Source of the DNA: CAIXDN01 sp964482085
GTDB lineage: Bacteria; Patescibacteriota; Patescibacteriia; 2-12-FULL-60-25
Length of the DNA: 64,000 bases
Direction of reading: 5' to 3'
Assembly (NCBI GenBank): GCA_964482085.1
Contig: CAYZVS010000005.1
Span: forward strand, 1-64,000
Made by a program: the position numbers and the translations under genes. The notes below the pieces were generated by a model. The model saw nothing but the letters and a program-made list of their open reading frames with translations, did no database searches and was not told the DNA's origin. This document shows positions 34,008 through 41,537 of the stretch, piece by piece (the first letter of the stretch is position 1; the number at the start of each line of letters is the position of its first letter).

Positions 34008-34796
34008 ATGTTGGAGGATATAAAAGCTGGCTTACTGGAACTCGGGCTAAGCGACAAAGAAGCAGTCGTGTATTTAGCGATGCTGGAACTCGGCCCTTCT
34101 AGCGTGCAAGACATCGCTAAGCGCGCCGGGGTCAATCGTTCCACAACGTATGTGATGATCGAGGGTCTCAAAAAGCACGGTCTTGTCTCGACCTTTGAGA
34201 AAGGAAAGAAGATTGTATTCACCGCTGAGAATCCAGAAAAATTGATGGCGATCGTAAGCGAGCATATGGGCTTGCTAGAAGCCAAGCGCGATCGACTCTC
34301 ACAAACTCTTCCACGTCTCATGGCGATTTTTAACGCCGTAGAAGACAAGCCTCGTGTCCGATTTTTTGAAGGTGATGCCGGGCTCGTAAGCATCCGTGAA
34401 GAAATCTCTTCTAGCAATGAACCGATCTGGGAGCTTTATGCCGTGGATGAGATGTTGATGGATTTGGTAAATATCGAACCGGAACATCGCATAGAAGGAT
34501 CAAAAAAATTACGTGGACGTGCTCTGATAAGCGTGAAACCAGGATTTGAAGTTCCGTATTTTGATATAGACGGAATAGAGGTGCGTGAAATCGACTATAA
34601 TAAACTTCCGTTCACGGGTGATCTAGGTATCGTAGGTTCTCGTGTCTATATTTTGTCACATCGCTCACGAGGTCTAGGTGTAATCATCGACAGTGCGGAT
34701 ATCGCGGAAGTCATGAAAGCACTTTATGAAATGGCTTGGAGTTGTGCCGTCGCGTGGTCACCGCCTCCGGATTGGGGAAAGAAAAAACTTACATAA
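34008..34796 (+). CDS. TrmB-family transcriptional regulator
   Basis: 262 residues. The first 80 are the TrmB winged helix: MLEDIKAGLLELGLSDKEAV, VQDIAKRAGVNRSTTYVMIE (recognition) and KHGLVSTFEKGKK. A helical dimerisation stretch follows (about 85-110), then an alpha/beta effector domain (FFEGDAGLVSIREEISSSNE, LYAVDEMLMDLVN). TrmB regulators of archaea sense sugars; in CPR their targets are unknown. Placed beside a glycosyltransferase gene, but it has its own start signal and a strong terminator after it. Confidence 0.88.
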   Translation: MLEDIKAGLLELGLSDKEAVVYLAMLELGPSSVQDIAKRAGVNRSTTYVMIEGLKKHGLVSTFEKGKKIVFTAENPEKLMAIVSEHMGLLEAKRDRLSQTLPRLMAIFNAVEDKPRVRFFEGDAGLVSIREEISSSNEPIWELYAVDEMLMDLVNIEPEHRIEGSKKLRGRALISVKPGFEVPYFDIDGIEVREIDYNKLPFTGDLGIVGSRVYILSHRSRGLGVIIDSADIAEVMKALYEMAWSCAVAWSPPPDWGKKKLT

Positions 34797-34805
34797 AAAC
34801 AATAA

Positions 34806-34843
34806 CGCCCCGATGGTGATTCCATCGGGGCGTGAATTTTTTT
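34806..34843. terminator. Bidirectional intrinsic terminator
   Basis: CGCCCCGATGG / CCATCGGGGCG with loop TGATT; T7 tract on the plus side, T-rich flank on the minus side. Confidence 0.92.
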
Positions 34844-34858
34844 CTCGAGTTGAAATGG

Positions 34859-35062
34859 CTAGTTCAGCCAGTACGCGCCGGGGCAGAGCGCGGGAAAAGA
34901 ACGTTCGGGAGTGCGCAGACCACCAAGACCGGTCCAGAATGTGACCTTGAAAGGGGTCCAGGCAAACGCTGCCTTGTCGATTGAATCCGTCAGAAGGTGT
35001 CGGAGTGCGGTCGCAGGAACGGTTCCTATGACTGCGTGGGTGAGTAGGGTTTGCGTGTGCAT
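34859..35062 (-). CDS. Small orphan protein
   Basis: 67 residues starting MHTQTLLTHAVIGTV at 35062, with GGGAGATG 5 bases upstream. The Shine-Dalgarno sequence is the right arm of a 7-bp hairpin (CATCTCC/GGAGATG), so translation may be controlled by opening it. Product is Thr/Leu-rich with a Trp/Phe/Gly segment (AFAWTPFKVTFWTGLGGL); no family recognised, no clear membrane span. Unit has its own promoter (35210-35238), a leader of about 140 bases with a possible short upstream frame, and a shared terminator. Confidence 0.55.
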   Translation of the reverse strand: MHTQTLLTHAVIGTVPATALRHLLTDSIDKAAFAWTPFKVTFWTGLGGLRTPERSFPALCPGAYWLN

Positions 35063-35121
35063 TATGTCATCTCCCTGCCCCGGAGATGTCATCCGCCCCG
35101 TTGGGGCATCACGTTCGGTCC

Positions 35122-35193
35122 CTACTCAGGTAACAACGAACTCAGGGTTCGGCTTCCAGACATAGGGTCCGGTGTGGGCGGACGCATCCGCAT
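35122..35193 (-). CDS. Possible leader peptide (23 residues)
   Basis: Short frame starting MRMRPPTPDPMSGSRTLSS inside the leader of the 67-residue gene, about 10 bases after the expected transcription start and ending 60 bases before the hairpin that hides the next Shine-Dalgarno sequence. Placement is that of a translational attenuator, but there is no strong Shine-Dalgarno sequence and chance is not excluded. Confidence 0.3.
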   Translation of the reverse strand: MRMRPPTPDPMSGSRTLSSLLPE

Positions 35194-35209
35194 GTCTAGC
35201 GGACCTTTT

Positions 35210-35238
35210 ATCTAACCAGATTTTTAATATAATGTCAA
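35210..35238 (-). promoter_or_regulatory. Promoter of the 67-residue gene unit
   Basis: Minus strand TTGACA (35238-35233), spacer 17, TTAGAT (35215-35210). Confidence 0.8.
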
Positions 35239-35249
35239 TAGATATAGGA

Positions 35250-35284
35250 AAACCCGCGACTCACGGAGGGAGAGTCGCGGGTTT
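35250..35284 (-). terminator. Intrinsic terminator
   Basis: 13-bp perfect stem AAACCCGCGACTC / GAGTCGCGGGTTT, followed on the minus strand by TTTTCCTAT. It closes the transcription unit that begins at 35592-35624. Confidence 0.9.
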
Positions 35285-35590
35285 GATTGTCTCCGGAGCA
35301 TACGGTACTCAACGGAGCTCATATCCCAGTTAACGGGAACACACAAAGGGAGACGCCTGGCTTTGATTACAGGCCGGTCTATTGTCTCCCGATTAAACCG
35401 ACCTATCGCGTGCCGCCGCAACCGCAATTGGCGACAGGCCTAAGATACCAGGCACGTGCCGAGACACACCGGGTGCTGTGCTGAACCCGATGCTCTCGGC
35501 GGCTCACAGCGCGCCCTTACCGGCGCTAGGTGCCACGATGCTTTCCATGGCGTGTTTACTCCGTAGCAGAAAACGGACGGAATTGTCCGC
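35285..35590 (-). ncRNA. Candidate structured RNA or small-peptide transcript
   Basis: About 300 transcribed bases between a promoter and a strong terminator on the minus strand without a convincing long frame. Structures: a 5' hairpin CGGAC/GTCCG; two alternative hairpins in the second half, AGGTCGGT/ACCGGCCT and GGGAGAC...GTCTCCC (with inner GCCTG/CAGGC), which share bases and so exclude each other. Small frames: ATG at 35549 with CGGAG upstream (14 residues, MESIVAPSAGKGAL), its TGA overlapping a GTG that opens 34 residues ending VANCGCGGTR. It does not show RNase P, tmRNA, 6S or SRP signatures to my eye. Confidence 0.45.
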
Positions 35591-35591
35591 G

Positions 35592-35624
35592 CGTATATGC
35601 TGACATATTCACAATTGGTGTCAA
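35592..35624 (-). promoter_or_regulatory. Promoter of the candidate RNA
   Basis: Minus strand TTGACA at 35624-35619; -10 region CATATA/TATACG lies 18-21 bases further, so the -10 assignment is less certain than at the sister promoters. Confidence 0.55.
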
Positions 35625-35715
35625 TCAAGCCAATTTTTATAAAAGTAGCTAAGATTGGCTAAAAAATATTACGTATTTTTGCCTTAGATTAGCGATAAAA
35701 TAATGTTAATTGTCA

Positions 35716-35744
35716 TTGACAAAAGGTCCAAAAAGTGCTAGAGT
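35716..35744 (+). promoter_or_regulatory. Promoter of the first MopE-like gene
   Basis: TTGACA (35716-35721), spacer 17, TAGAGT (35739-35744). The leader of about 85 bases has two hairpins (TTCCAAT/ATTGGAA and ATCCC/GGGAT) and CTGGAG before the ATG. Confidence 0.8.
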
Positions 35745-35838
35745 ATTAGGTTCCAATAGAACAGATTTTGGCTGGATTGGAACGCCGGTCCTTTGACACA
35801 ACAACCCCTGACATCCCGCTAGGGATACTGGAGCTCGC

Positions 35839-37188
35839 ATGAAGATGATTCACGTTTTGTTCGCCTCGATGCTCATCTCTGGTTGCAACCTCGACACTTC
35901 GCCGATCCTGTCCGATGACCCTTCCGGGGAGTCGGATGCGGGAACGCCAGATGCGATGCAGCCACAGATGGACTGCACGCCTGGCGACTCTCGTGACGAG
36001 GTCTGCCGTACCGATTGCGGTGCGGACAACTCGTACTTCGTCTGCCGACCCAATCGGGTCTGGGAGTGCGTGGTGCTGAATACGACTCGCTGTGAGTCGG
36101 AGGTACCCATGCCTGATCCCGAGCCGACGACAGATCCCGATCCCGCCTGTGAAGATGCCGTCTACTGGCGCGACGCAGATGCGGACGGCTACGGCAATCC
36201 GGCGGACTACATTGTCCGTCCTGACTGCGATCCTGTCCCCATGGGCTACGTGCTCGCCTTCGATCCCGACTGCAATGACTCTGATCGTTCGTCTCGCCCT
36301 GGTGGTTACGACCGCTGTGGCGATGGCATCGATCAAGACTGCAGCGGTGCCGATCTCGCCTGCGCCGCAACCTGCACGCCTCGTGCAGAAATCTGCGGCA
36401 ACGGTCTCGACGAGGACTGTGATGGCGTCGCCGACAACGGCTGCACCACGGGCTCCGCGTGTGAAAGCGACGCTCGATACCACACGCCCTGTCTGCTTCC
36501 CGCGACTTCATCGCGTTGTGCACTCGCCGGCGTTTGGTCCTGCGTCGATGGCTCGCTCATGCTCGCACTCACCGTTCCCGTCGCCTCCACCGAGGTGTGC
36601 GGAAACAGCATCGACGAGGACTGCAACGGCAGTGACCTCGCCTGCGCCTCGACCTGCACACCGAGTGCAGAGATCTGTGGCGATGGCATCGACCAAGACT
36701 GCAACGGTGTCGACATGGCTTGTACCTCCGGGTGCACAGTTCATGTCGAGATCTGCGGAAACAGCATCGACGAGGACTGCAACGGCAGTGACCTCGCTTG
36801 CAGTGCAACCGGTAGCCGTACGGTCTACGAGCTCTACGTTCCGGGTGACACCTGGGACGCGCACTCGTTCCGCCTGCGCAACGGTTCCTATTGGGGCGAT
36901 GAGAACATCGTCACTTGCCTCAACACAGGATCCGTCGAGATGCAGCCGATGTCAGGAGGCTGGTATCGCTGCGTCGCCTCCGCTCCGGTAAATCCGTTCA
37001 TCGGATCCTATCGGGCACGAGGCACATCCTCGGACCTCTCCACCTTCGACACCTCTCTCGGTGCTTGTACGGTGGCCACAGGTGTCCAGTGGCGAGTCTA
37101 CGATGAAGCGATCGGGAATAGCCTGATCGCATCGAGTCTCTCCTGCGACACAACCACGTCAGGCGGCGCCCCTCGGCATCGCTTCTGA
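35839..37188 (+). CDS. Lipoprotein with MopE-like metal-binding repeats
   Basis: 449 residues. Lipoprotein signal with lipobox LISGC (Cys 16). An acidic, Pro-rich N-terminal part with paired Cys (to about 110), then at least five copies of the putative metal-binding motif of PF11617 (MopE-like): CGDGIDQDCSGAD, CGNGLDEDCDGVAD, CGNSIDEDCNGSD, CGDGIDQDCNGVD and CGNSIDEDCNGSD. Each has the Asp/Asn spacing of a calcium-type loop closed by a Cys pair. The C-terminal 120 residues are a different domain (VYELYVPGDTWDAHSFRL). Expected outside the cell, tethered to the membrane; metal unknown (copper for MopE itself). Strong GC third-position bias, own promoter and terminator. Confidence 0.85.
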   Translation: MKMIHVLFASMLISGCNLDTSPILSDDPSGESDAGTPDAMQPQMDCTPGDSRDEVCRTDCGADNSYFVCRPNRVWECVVLNTTRCESEVPMPDPEPTTDPDPACEDAVYWRDADADGYGNPADYIVRPDCDPVPMGYVLAFDPDCNDSDRSSRPGGYDRCGDGIDQDCSGADLACAATCTPRAEICGNGLDEDCDGVADNGCTTGSACESDARYHTPCLLPATSSRCALAGVWSCVDGSLMLALTVPVASTEVCGNSIDEDCNGSDLACASTCTPSAEICGDGIDQDCNGVDMACTSGCTVHVEICGNSIDEDCNGSDLACSATGSRTVYELYVPGDTWDAHSFRLRNGSYWGDENIVTCLNTGSVEMQPMSGGWYRCVASAPVNPFIGSYRARGTSSDLSTFDTSLGACTVATGVQWRVYDEAIGNSLIASSLSCDTTTSGGAPRHRF

Positions 37189-37222
37189 TTCATCCCGACT
37201 CGCGTCGGGACAAACTCTGTCC

Positions 37223-37274
37223 AAACCGGGCGCACTCTTCCGACATCTGTCGGAATGGAGTGCCCCGGTTTTTA
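37223..37274 (+). terminator. Intrinsic terminator
   Basis: AAACCGGGCGCACTC pairs with GAGTGCCCCGGTTT (one bulge), enclosing a second hairpin TTCCGACA/TGTCGGAA, followed by T5. Confidence 0.85.
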
Positions 37275-37318
37275 CGTTATTTAAGCGATCTAATAATCAA
37301 ATGGAGCCTGCATAGGTA

Positions 37319-37347
37319 TTGACATTTCTTTATTTTTGTGATAAGTT
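37319..37347 (+). promoter_or_regulatory. Promoter of the second MopE-like gene
   Basis: TTGACA (37319-37324), spacer 17, TAAGTT (37342-37347). Confidence 0.8.
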
Positions 37348-37430
37348 CATCCGGCTCGTTCCCAGATTGAGTGTACAACGTCCGTCGTGAGCGTTTTTGG
37401 CTAGTATCACGACAGAAAGAGGGTTCGTCC

Positions 37431-39956
37431 ATGCATCGTCCGTCTCCGTTTCTGATCCATCTCGTCGCGCTCGTCGGATTGTCCGCGAGCTTCCTCGTGA
37501 GTGCGTGCTCGCCCATCGCGGGAGGCAGTATCCAGCCTCTCGTCGATCCCGGAACCATGTGTTCGGAGGCCCAGCGTGGCACCCGCATCGCATGTCAGGG
37601 TTCCGATGGCGTGACCGTCTGCGCCTACCAGACCTGTGACCTCGTGAGTAACATCGCGAGCAACTGCTGGCAGGTCGACTGCTCGGCACCCGTTCCGTCG
37701 CCCGTCCCGGGTGACACCACGGGCTCCGGCGTCTGCGACCCGATCGGTTCTCTGAATCCCAACTGTACGACCACGGACGGTTCGCTCCGTCCGGGCTTCC
37801 AGTACTGCGACGCTAGCAACATGTGGGGCGAGTGCATCCCGTACGCGGGCTCTCCCTACGATGCTGGCACCATGGGCGACGGCGGCATGAGCACAGCCTG
37901 TGGCACCGACCCCGACGTCGTCGGAGCGGTTGCCTGTAGCGCTGGCCTCGGCGTCTGCGCGGTCTCCGGCACGTGGATGTGCGATCCCATGGACAACAAG
38001 GTCTGCTCGGCTATGGCCAACGAAGCCGCTCGCGGCTCCGAGGGCATCACGCCGGACAGCCTCGACAACGACTGCGACGGCACCGTCGACAACAACATCA
38101 GCCGTTCCTGCTTTCCCTTCGCCTCGGGCAACCCTGGTGTCGGCATCTGCATGTACGGTACGCAGGACTACGATCCCGCGATGATGACGTGGTCGACATG
38201 TGCCGGTGCGGTCGGTCCCTCGACCGAGATCCCCGACAACATGGTGGACGAGGACTGCAACGGCGGTCTTCTTCTCTCCGTTTCCTGTGGTGGTGACGCT
38301 CGCGTGGGCACAGCCTGCAGCGCCGGCATCGGTGCCTGCATGGGCATGGGTACATACAGCTGCACCGGTATGGAGCTCATCTGCTCCGCGGTCGCTGGTC
38401 CGCCGGCACCCGAAGTCTGCGACAACCTGGACAACGACTGCGATGGTGGCATCGACGGCAACGTCGAGAGCTGCTACACGGGTCGCCCCGGTTCCGCCGG
38501 CATCGGTCTTTGCCAAGCTGGAACACGCGTCTGCACGGCAGGCGCCTTCAGCGCCTGTGCGGGAGAAGTTCTCCCGGCCCTCGAGATCTGTGGCAACTTC
38601 GACGACGAAGACTGCAACGGCATCTCCGACTCCTGCGTCATCTGTGGTTCCGACTCCCGCATCGTTCCCACGCCTTCGGCGTGTTTCGAGGGTGTCGGCG
38701 CCTGTCGCCGTGACGGTACGTACATGTGTGCGGCCGGCGTGGTGTCCTGCGACGTCACCGCTGGTGACGCCGTGAGTGAGACCTGCAATGGCATCGACGA
38801 CGACTGCGACGGACTGGTCGACGAAGGCGTCGTCCAGACCTGCACGAGTTACTCGATGTCGCTCGCGGGTCGCGGTATCTGCGTTCCCGGAACGCAGGCC
38901 TGTGTCGGCTTCTCCGAAGGACCCCTCTGGGGCTCCTGCACGGGTGAAGTCGGTCCGGCTCTCGAGATCTGCGGTGACACGATCGATCAGGACTGCAACG
39001 GCAGCGATCTCTCGTGCTCGCCCGGCTGCGGCGGCTCTCCCACCGGTGGTGCTTGCACCGTCGGAACGGGACGCTGCATGACGGCTGGCACCATCCAGTG
39101 CGTCGGTGGAACTGCCATCCAATGCGTTCCCTCGACGACTCCGCTCATGCCCATCGCTGAGACCTGCAACGCCATCGACGACAACTGCGATGGCTTGGTC
39201 GACAATGATGTCCTCGCTGGCGGATCCCTGACCCAGTCCTGCTACCCGTTCGCGGGCGGCACGCCGGGCCTCGGCATCTGCGTGCGTGGTACGCAGACCT
39301 GCTCGGCGGGCGCCTTCGGTGCCTGTGCCGGAGCGGTCGGTCCCCAGACCGAGATCTGCGACGCGCTCGACAACGACTGCGACGGCGGCGTCAACGAGTT
39401 CCTCTCGTGTGGCGGTGTCGACGCTGGTCCGCCTCCGGCGATGGACGCGGGTGTTCCCATGAGCGATGCCGGTACTCCCGGCACCGACTCGGGTATCCCG
39501 GGCGTGGACTCTGGTCCGGGCTCGGGCTTCGCAGCCACGCAGCGCAACACCTGTCGCGCGGCGCGTCTGCCCCTCGGTCACTCCGGTGTCGTCTCGACGA
39601 CCTATGACCTCGCTTGCGTCACTTCGTCCTTTGGGGCATGTGGCGTTGGCTGGTCCGTGGTCATCTACGATGAGCTCGGCTGTGGCGTTCCGTCCGACCC
39701 CGGCGTCAACACGGTCACGTTGGATCTCGCCGAGGTCGGAGCCGGTAACTACCGGCTCGGTCTGTGGTGCAACGACGGTACCGACCGTCGCGTCTGGCCC
39801 GCCCCCCGCAACGTCGATCCTATCTGTGTGACGTCCTTCGTCACGCAGGGGACCAACCGCACGGTGGACGGCGCCGTCTGCCCCGGCGCTCCGGGAGGCA
39901 TCTTGCTCCCGACGTTCCCGGCCAGCCCCACGGGCTTGGCCGTCACCTGCCCCTAG
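37431..39956 (+). CDS. Large lipoprotein with MopE-like repeats
   Basis: 841 residues. Signal peptide LIHLVALVGLSASFLVSAC with lipobox LVSAC. Eight or so motifs of the form LDNDCDGTVD, VDEDCNGG, LDNDCDGGID, DDEDCNGISD, IDDDCDGLVD, IDQDCNGSD, IDDNCDGLVD and LDNDCDGGVN, alternating with Cys-rich units that follow the pattern G-x-G-x-C ... GTxxC ... GxWxxC (for example GICVPGTQACVGF). The C-terminal 200 residues begin with an Ala/Gly/Pro/Asp linker (DAGVPMSDAGTPGTDSGIPG) and end in a compact beta domain. Same class as the preceding gene, probably a paralogue. AGAGGG lies 9 bases before the ATG at 37431. Surface-exposed, metal-binding or adhesive role inferred. Confidence 0.85.
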   Translation: MHRPSPFLIHLVALVGLSASFLVSACSPIAGGSIQPLVDPGTMCSEAQRGTRIACQGSDGVTVCAYQTCDLVSNIASNCWQVDCSAPVPSPVPGDTTGSGVCDPIGSLNPNCTTTDGSLRPGFQYCDASNMWGECIPYAGSPYDAGTMGDGGMSTACGTDPDVVGAVACSAGLGVCAVSGTWMCDPMDNKVCSAMANEAARGSEGITPDSLDNDCDGTVDNNISRSCFPFASGNPGVGICMYGTQDYDPAMMTWSTCAGAVGPSTEIPDNMVDEDCNGGLLLSVSCGGDARVGTACSAGIGACMGMGTYSCTGMELICSAVAGPPAPEVCDNLDNDCDGGIDGNVESCYTGRPGSAGIGLCQAGTRVCTAGAFSACAGEVLPALEICGNFDDEDCNGISDSCVICGSDSRIVPTPSACFEGVGACRRDGTYMCAAGVVSCDVTAGDAVSETCNGIDDDCDGLVDEGVVQTCTSYSMSLAGRGICVPGTQACVGFSEGPLWGSCTGEVGPALEICGDTIDQDCNGSDLSCSPGCGGSPTGGACTVGTGRCMTAGTIQCVGGTAIQCVPSTTPLMPIAETCNAIDDNCDGLVDNDVLAGGSLTQSCYPFAGGTPGLGICVRGTQTCSAGAFGACAGAVGPQTEICDALDNDCDGGVNEFLSCGGVDAGPPPAMDAGVPMSDAGTPGTDSGIPGVDSGPGSGFAATQRNTCRAARLPLGHSGVVSTTYDLACVTSSFGACGVGWSVVIYDELGCGVPSDPGVNTVTLDLAEVGAGNYRLGLWCNDGTDRRVWPAPRNVDPICVTSFVTQGTNRTVDGAVCPGAPGGILLPTFPASPTGLAVTCP

Positions 39957-39999
39957 TTCCTTCCTGCTCGGGTACGGATTGATTCTGTGCCCACACTCC

Positions 40000-40041
40000 G
40001 GACCCCTGCATTGCGTAAGCGATGCGGGGGTCCTCTTATTT
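40000..40041 (+). terminator. Intrinsic terminator
   Basis: GGACCCCTGCAT / ATGCGGGGGTCC with an inner TGCG/GCGA loop region, followed by TCTTATTTT. Confidence 0.9.
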
Positions 40042-40054
40042 TCCGCGATTTTGC

Positions 40055-40060
40055 TATAAT
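40055..40060 (+). promoter_or_regulatory. Extended -10 promoter of the O-antigen ligase-like gene
   Basis: TGCTATAAT: TATAAT with the TG extension; ATG at 40068, 7 bases after, so leaderless. The -35 region overlaps the terminator of the preceding gene. Confidence 0.55.
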
Positions 40061-40067
40061 TCAGGCG

Positions 40068-41537
40068 ATGTCATCGTCGGTTCATTTAGAAACAACAACA
40101 GAGTCGATCTGGCCACGTATTGGTTGGGGACTTTTTCTGTTATTTTTCCTTGTTGGTATGGGCGTCGCGGCCGGCGCGCCTGTCGCCATTACCTTTGGTC
40201 TCGCGTCCGCTGTTACCGCGTTAATCGCATGGCGCTTTCCTTTTCCTGTTTTCAATGTTTGGCTCGCGCTTTCAATGCTGCTCGGTATTCTCGTTGGTAT
40301 TTATACCGGAGAAGTCCGCATCGGTGAGCGTGTTTTTTCTGCATACGTAGAACTCGCTGTCGGCGAGGTCATCGCGCTTGGTTTACTCGCCGCTTGGGCC
40401 TTGAGGATTTTATTGCTCTGGCGAGGTCGTCGCGACCGTAACTGGGAACCCTGGCTTCCGCTCGCCATCCCGTTTGTTTTATTAATCAGCGCACATCTTC
40501 TTTCTGGATTTTCAGAAGGCGATCCAGCCTGGGGAGAAGTATTCAAATTCGTCGGACGCTATCTGGTTTTTGTCTATCTCACATCCATCGCACTGGTCGT
40601 AAACTTTGTTCGATCAAAAAAACGGTTGCGCGATGCGCTTCTCATTCTATTTCTTGTTGGCATCGCCTTTGCGCTCGATGGTCTCCGTAGCATGATCTCT
40701 TTTGATGGGGGATTCTCCTTAAATCGCGCCATGCCCGGTCCGATTCTAGAAGTAAATCCACTCGGCGGAAACCAGCATGCCCTCGCTGAAGTCGAGTTGA
40801 TCGCCATCGCTTGTGGTCTCGCACTCGCCGCACTTTTAAAAGATGGTCCTAATCGACGCTACATCTACGCCGCCTGTGCCTTCATGAGTGCTATCGTGAT
40901 TCTGACATTCTCGCGCACAGCATGGATCGTCGTCCCAATCCAAATCGCCATTCTATTTGCAACGATTTGGCGCGGTGCATGGAAAACGTATCGTCGTGAG
41001 TTGGTTGCGATCTTACTGCTCGTTATTCCACTCGCCGGTATCCAGCTCGTGTACTCGCTTTCCTCCGGAGCTCAAAGCTCTATCGATTCTCGAGCGGCTC
41101 TCACGGAAATTGCCGTAGAATTATTCCGTGGATCGCCAATTATCGGTGTTGGGGCCGGAACCTTCGTTGATCGCGTCGCACACACGTATGCATTCACGCT
41201 AGAATTTGGTCCGGCTTTTGATGCCCACGGACTTATTTGGAAGGTGATGGCAGAAACAGGAACGATCGGGCTGATTGCGCTCGCCATCATATTCTTAGCT
41301 CTCGCTCGAGAAGTGAATTTTGTTTTACATCGGCTCACACCTGGTAAACCGGAAACGATCGCGTACATCTACCTACTCGTCGGTGTCATCGGAATGCTTG
41401 CGTACGAGTTAACGAGTACGACATATTGGACGCCACGCCTGTGGTTGCCGATCGGCCTACTCCTTGCGGCCGGACGTATATTCCTTGAGCGCGAGGCTGG
41501 TCGTGATCCGGATTTTTTAAGAGGTTCCCATGTCTAA
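40068..41537 (+). CDS. O-antigen ligase-like polymerase (Wzy_C family)
   Basis: 489 residues with about eleven membrane spans (for example GLFLLFFLVGMGVAAGAPVA and IFLALAREV). The large outside loop before residue 400 contains SSGAQSSIDSRAALTEIAVE and GSPIIGVGAGTFVDRVAH, the typical Wzy_C/WaaL stretch, with RTAWIVVPIQIA before it. Such proteins join or polymerise lipid-linked sugar chains on the outer face of the membrane. It starts a three-gene glycan cluster with two GT4 enzymes; its end overlaps the next gene by 8 bases. Confidence 0.9.
   Translation: MSSSVHLETTTESIWPRIGWGLFLLFFLVGMGVAAGAPVAITFGLASAVTALIAWRFPFPVFNVWLALSMLLGILVGIYTGEVRIGERVFSAYVELAVGEVIALGLLAAWALRILLLWRGRRDRNWEPWLPLAIPFVLLISAHLLSGFSEGDPAWGEVFKFVGRYLVFVYLTSIALVVNFVRSKKRLRDALLILFLVGIAFALDGLRSMISFDGGFSLNRAMPGPILEVNPLGGNQHALAEVELIAIACGLALAALLKDGPNRRYIYAACAFMSAIVILTFSRTAWIVVPIQIAILFATIWRGAWKTYRRELVAILLLVIPLAGIQLVYSLSSGAQSSIDSRAALTEIAVELFRGSPIIGVGAGTFVDRVAHTYAFTLEFGPAFDAHGLIWKVMAETGTIGLIALAIIFLALAREVNFVLHRLTPGKPETIAYIYLLVGVIGMLAYELTSTTYWTPRLWLPIGLLLAAGRIFLEREAGRDPDFLRGSHV

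Noticed and set aside
35224..35427. 67-residue minus-strand frame in the candidate RNA unit
   Set aside because: It reads through the terminator hairpin and into the next promoter.
35440..35628. 62-residue minus-strand frame in the candidate RNA unit
   Set aside because: It starts at a TTG next to the -35 box, upstream of any possible transcript.
35746..36523. Minus-strand frames opposite the first MopE-like lipoprotein
   Set aside because: Same cause: mirror of GC-rich repeat codons; no start signal or promoter on that strand.
36300..36800. CRISPR-like regular repeats
   Set aside because: The repetition comes from codons for metal-binding motifs in one protein; repeats and spacers are not uniform and no cas gene is present.
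37407..39581. 724-residue open frame on the minus strand opposite the second MopE-like lipoprotein
   Set aside because: The plus-strand gene has a signal peptide, known repeats, promoter and terminator; the antisense frame is open only because GC-rich codons rarely form stops in that frame, and its translation is low-complexity Ala/Val/Asp/Arg.
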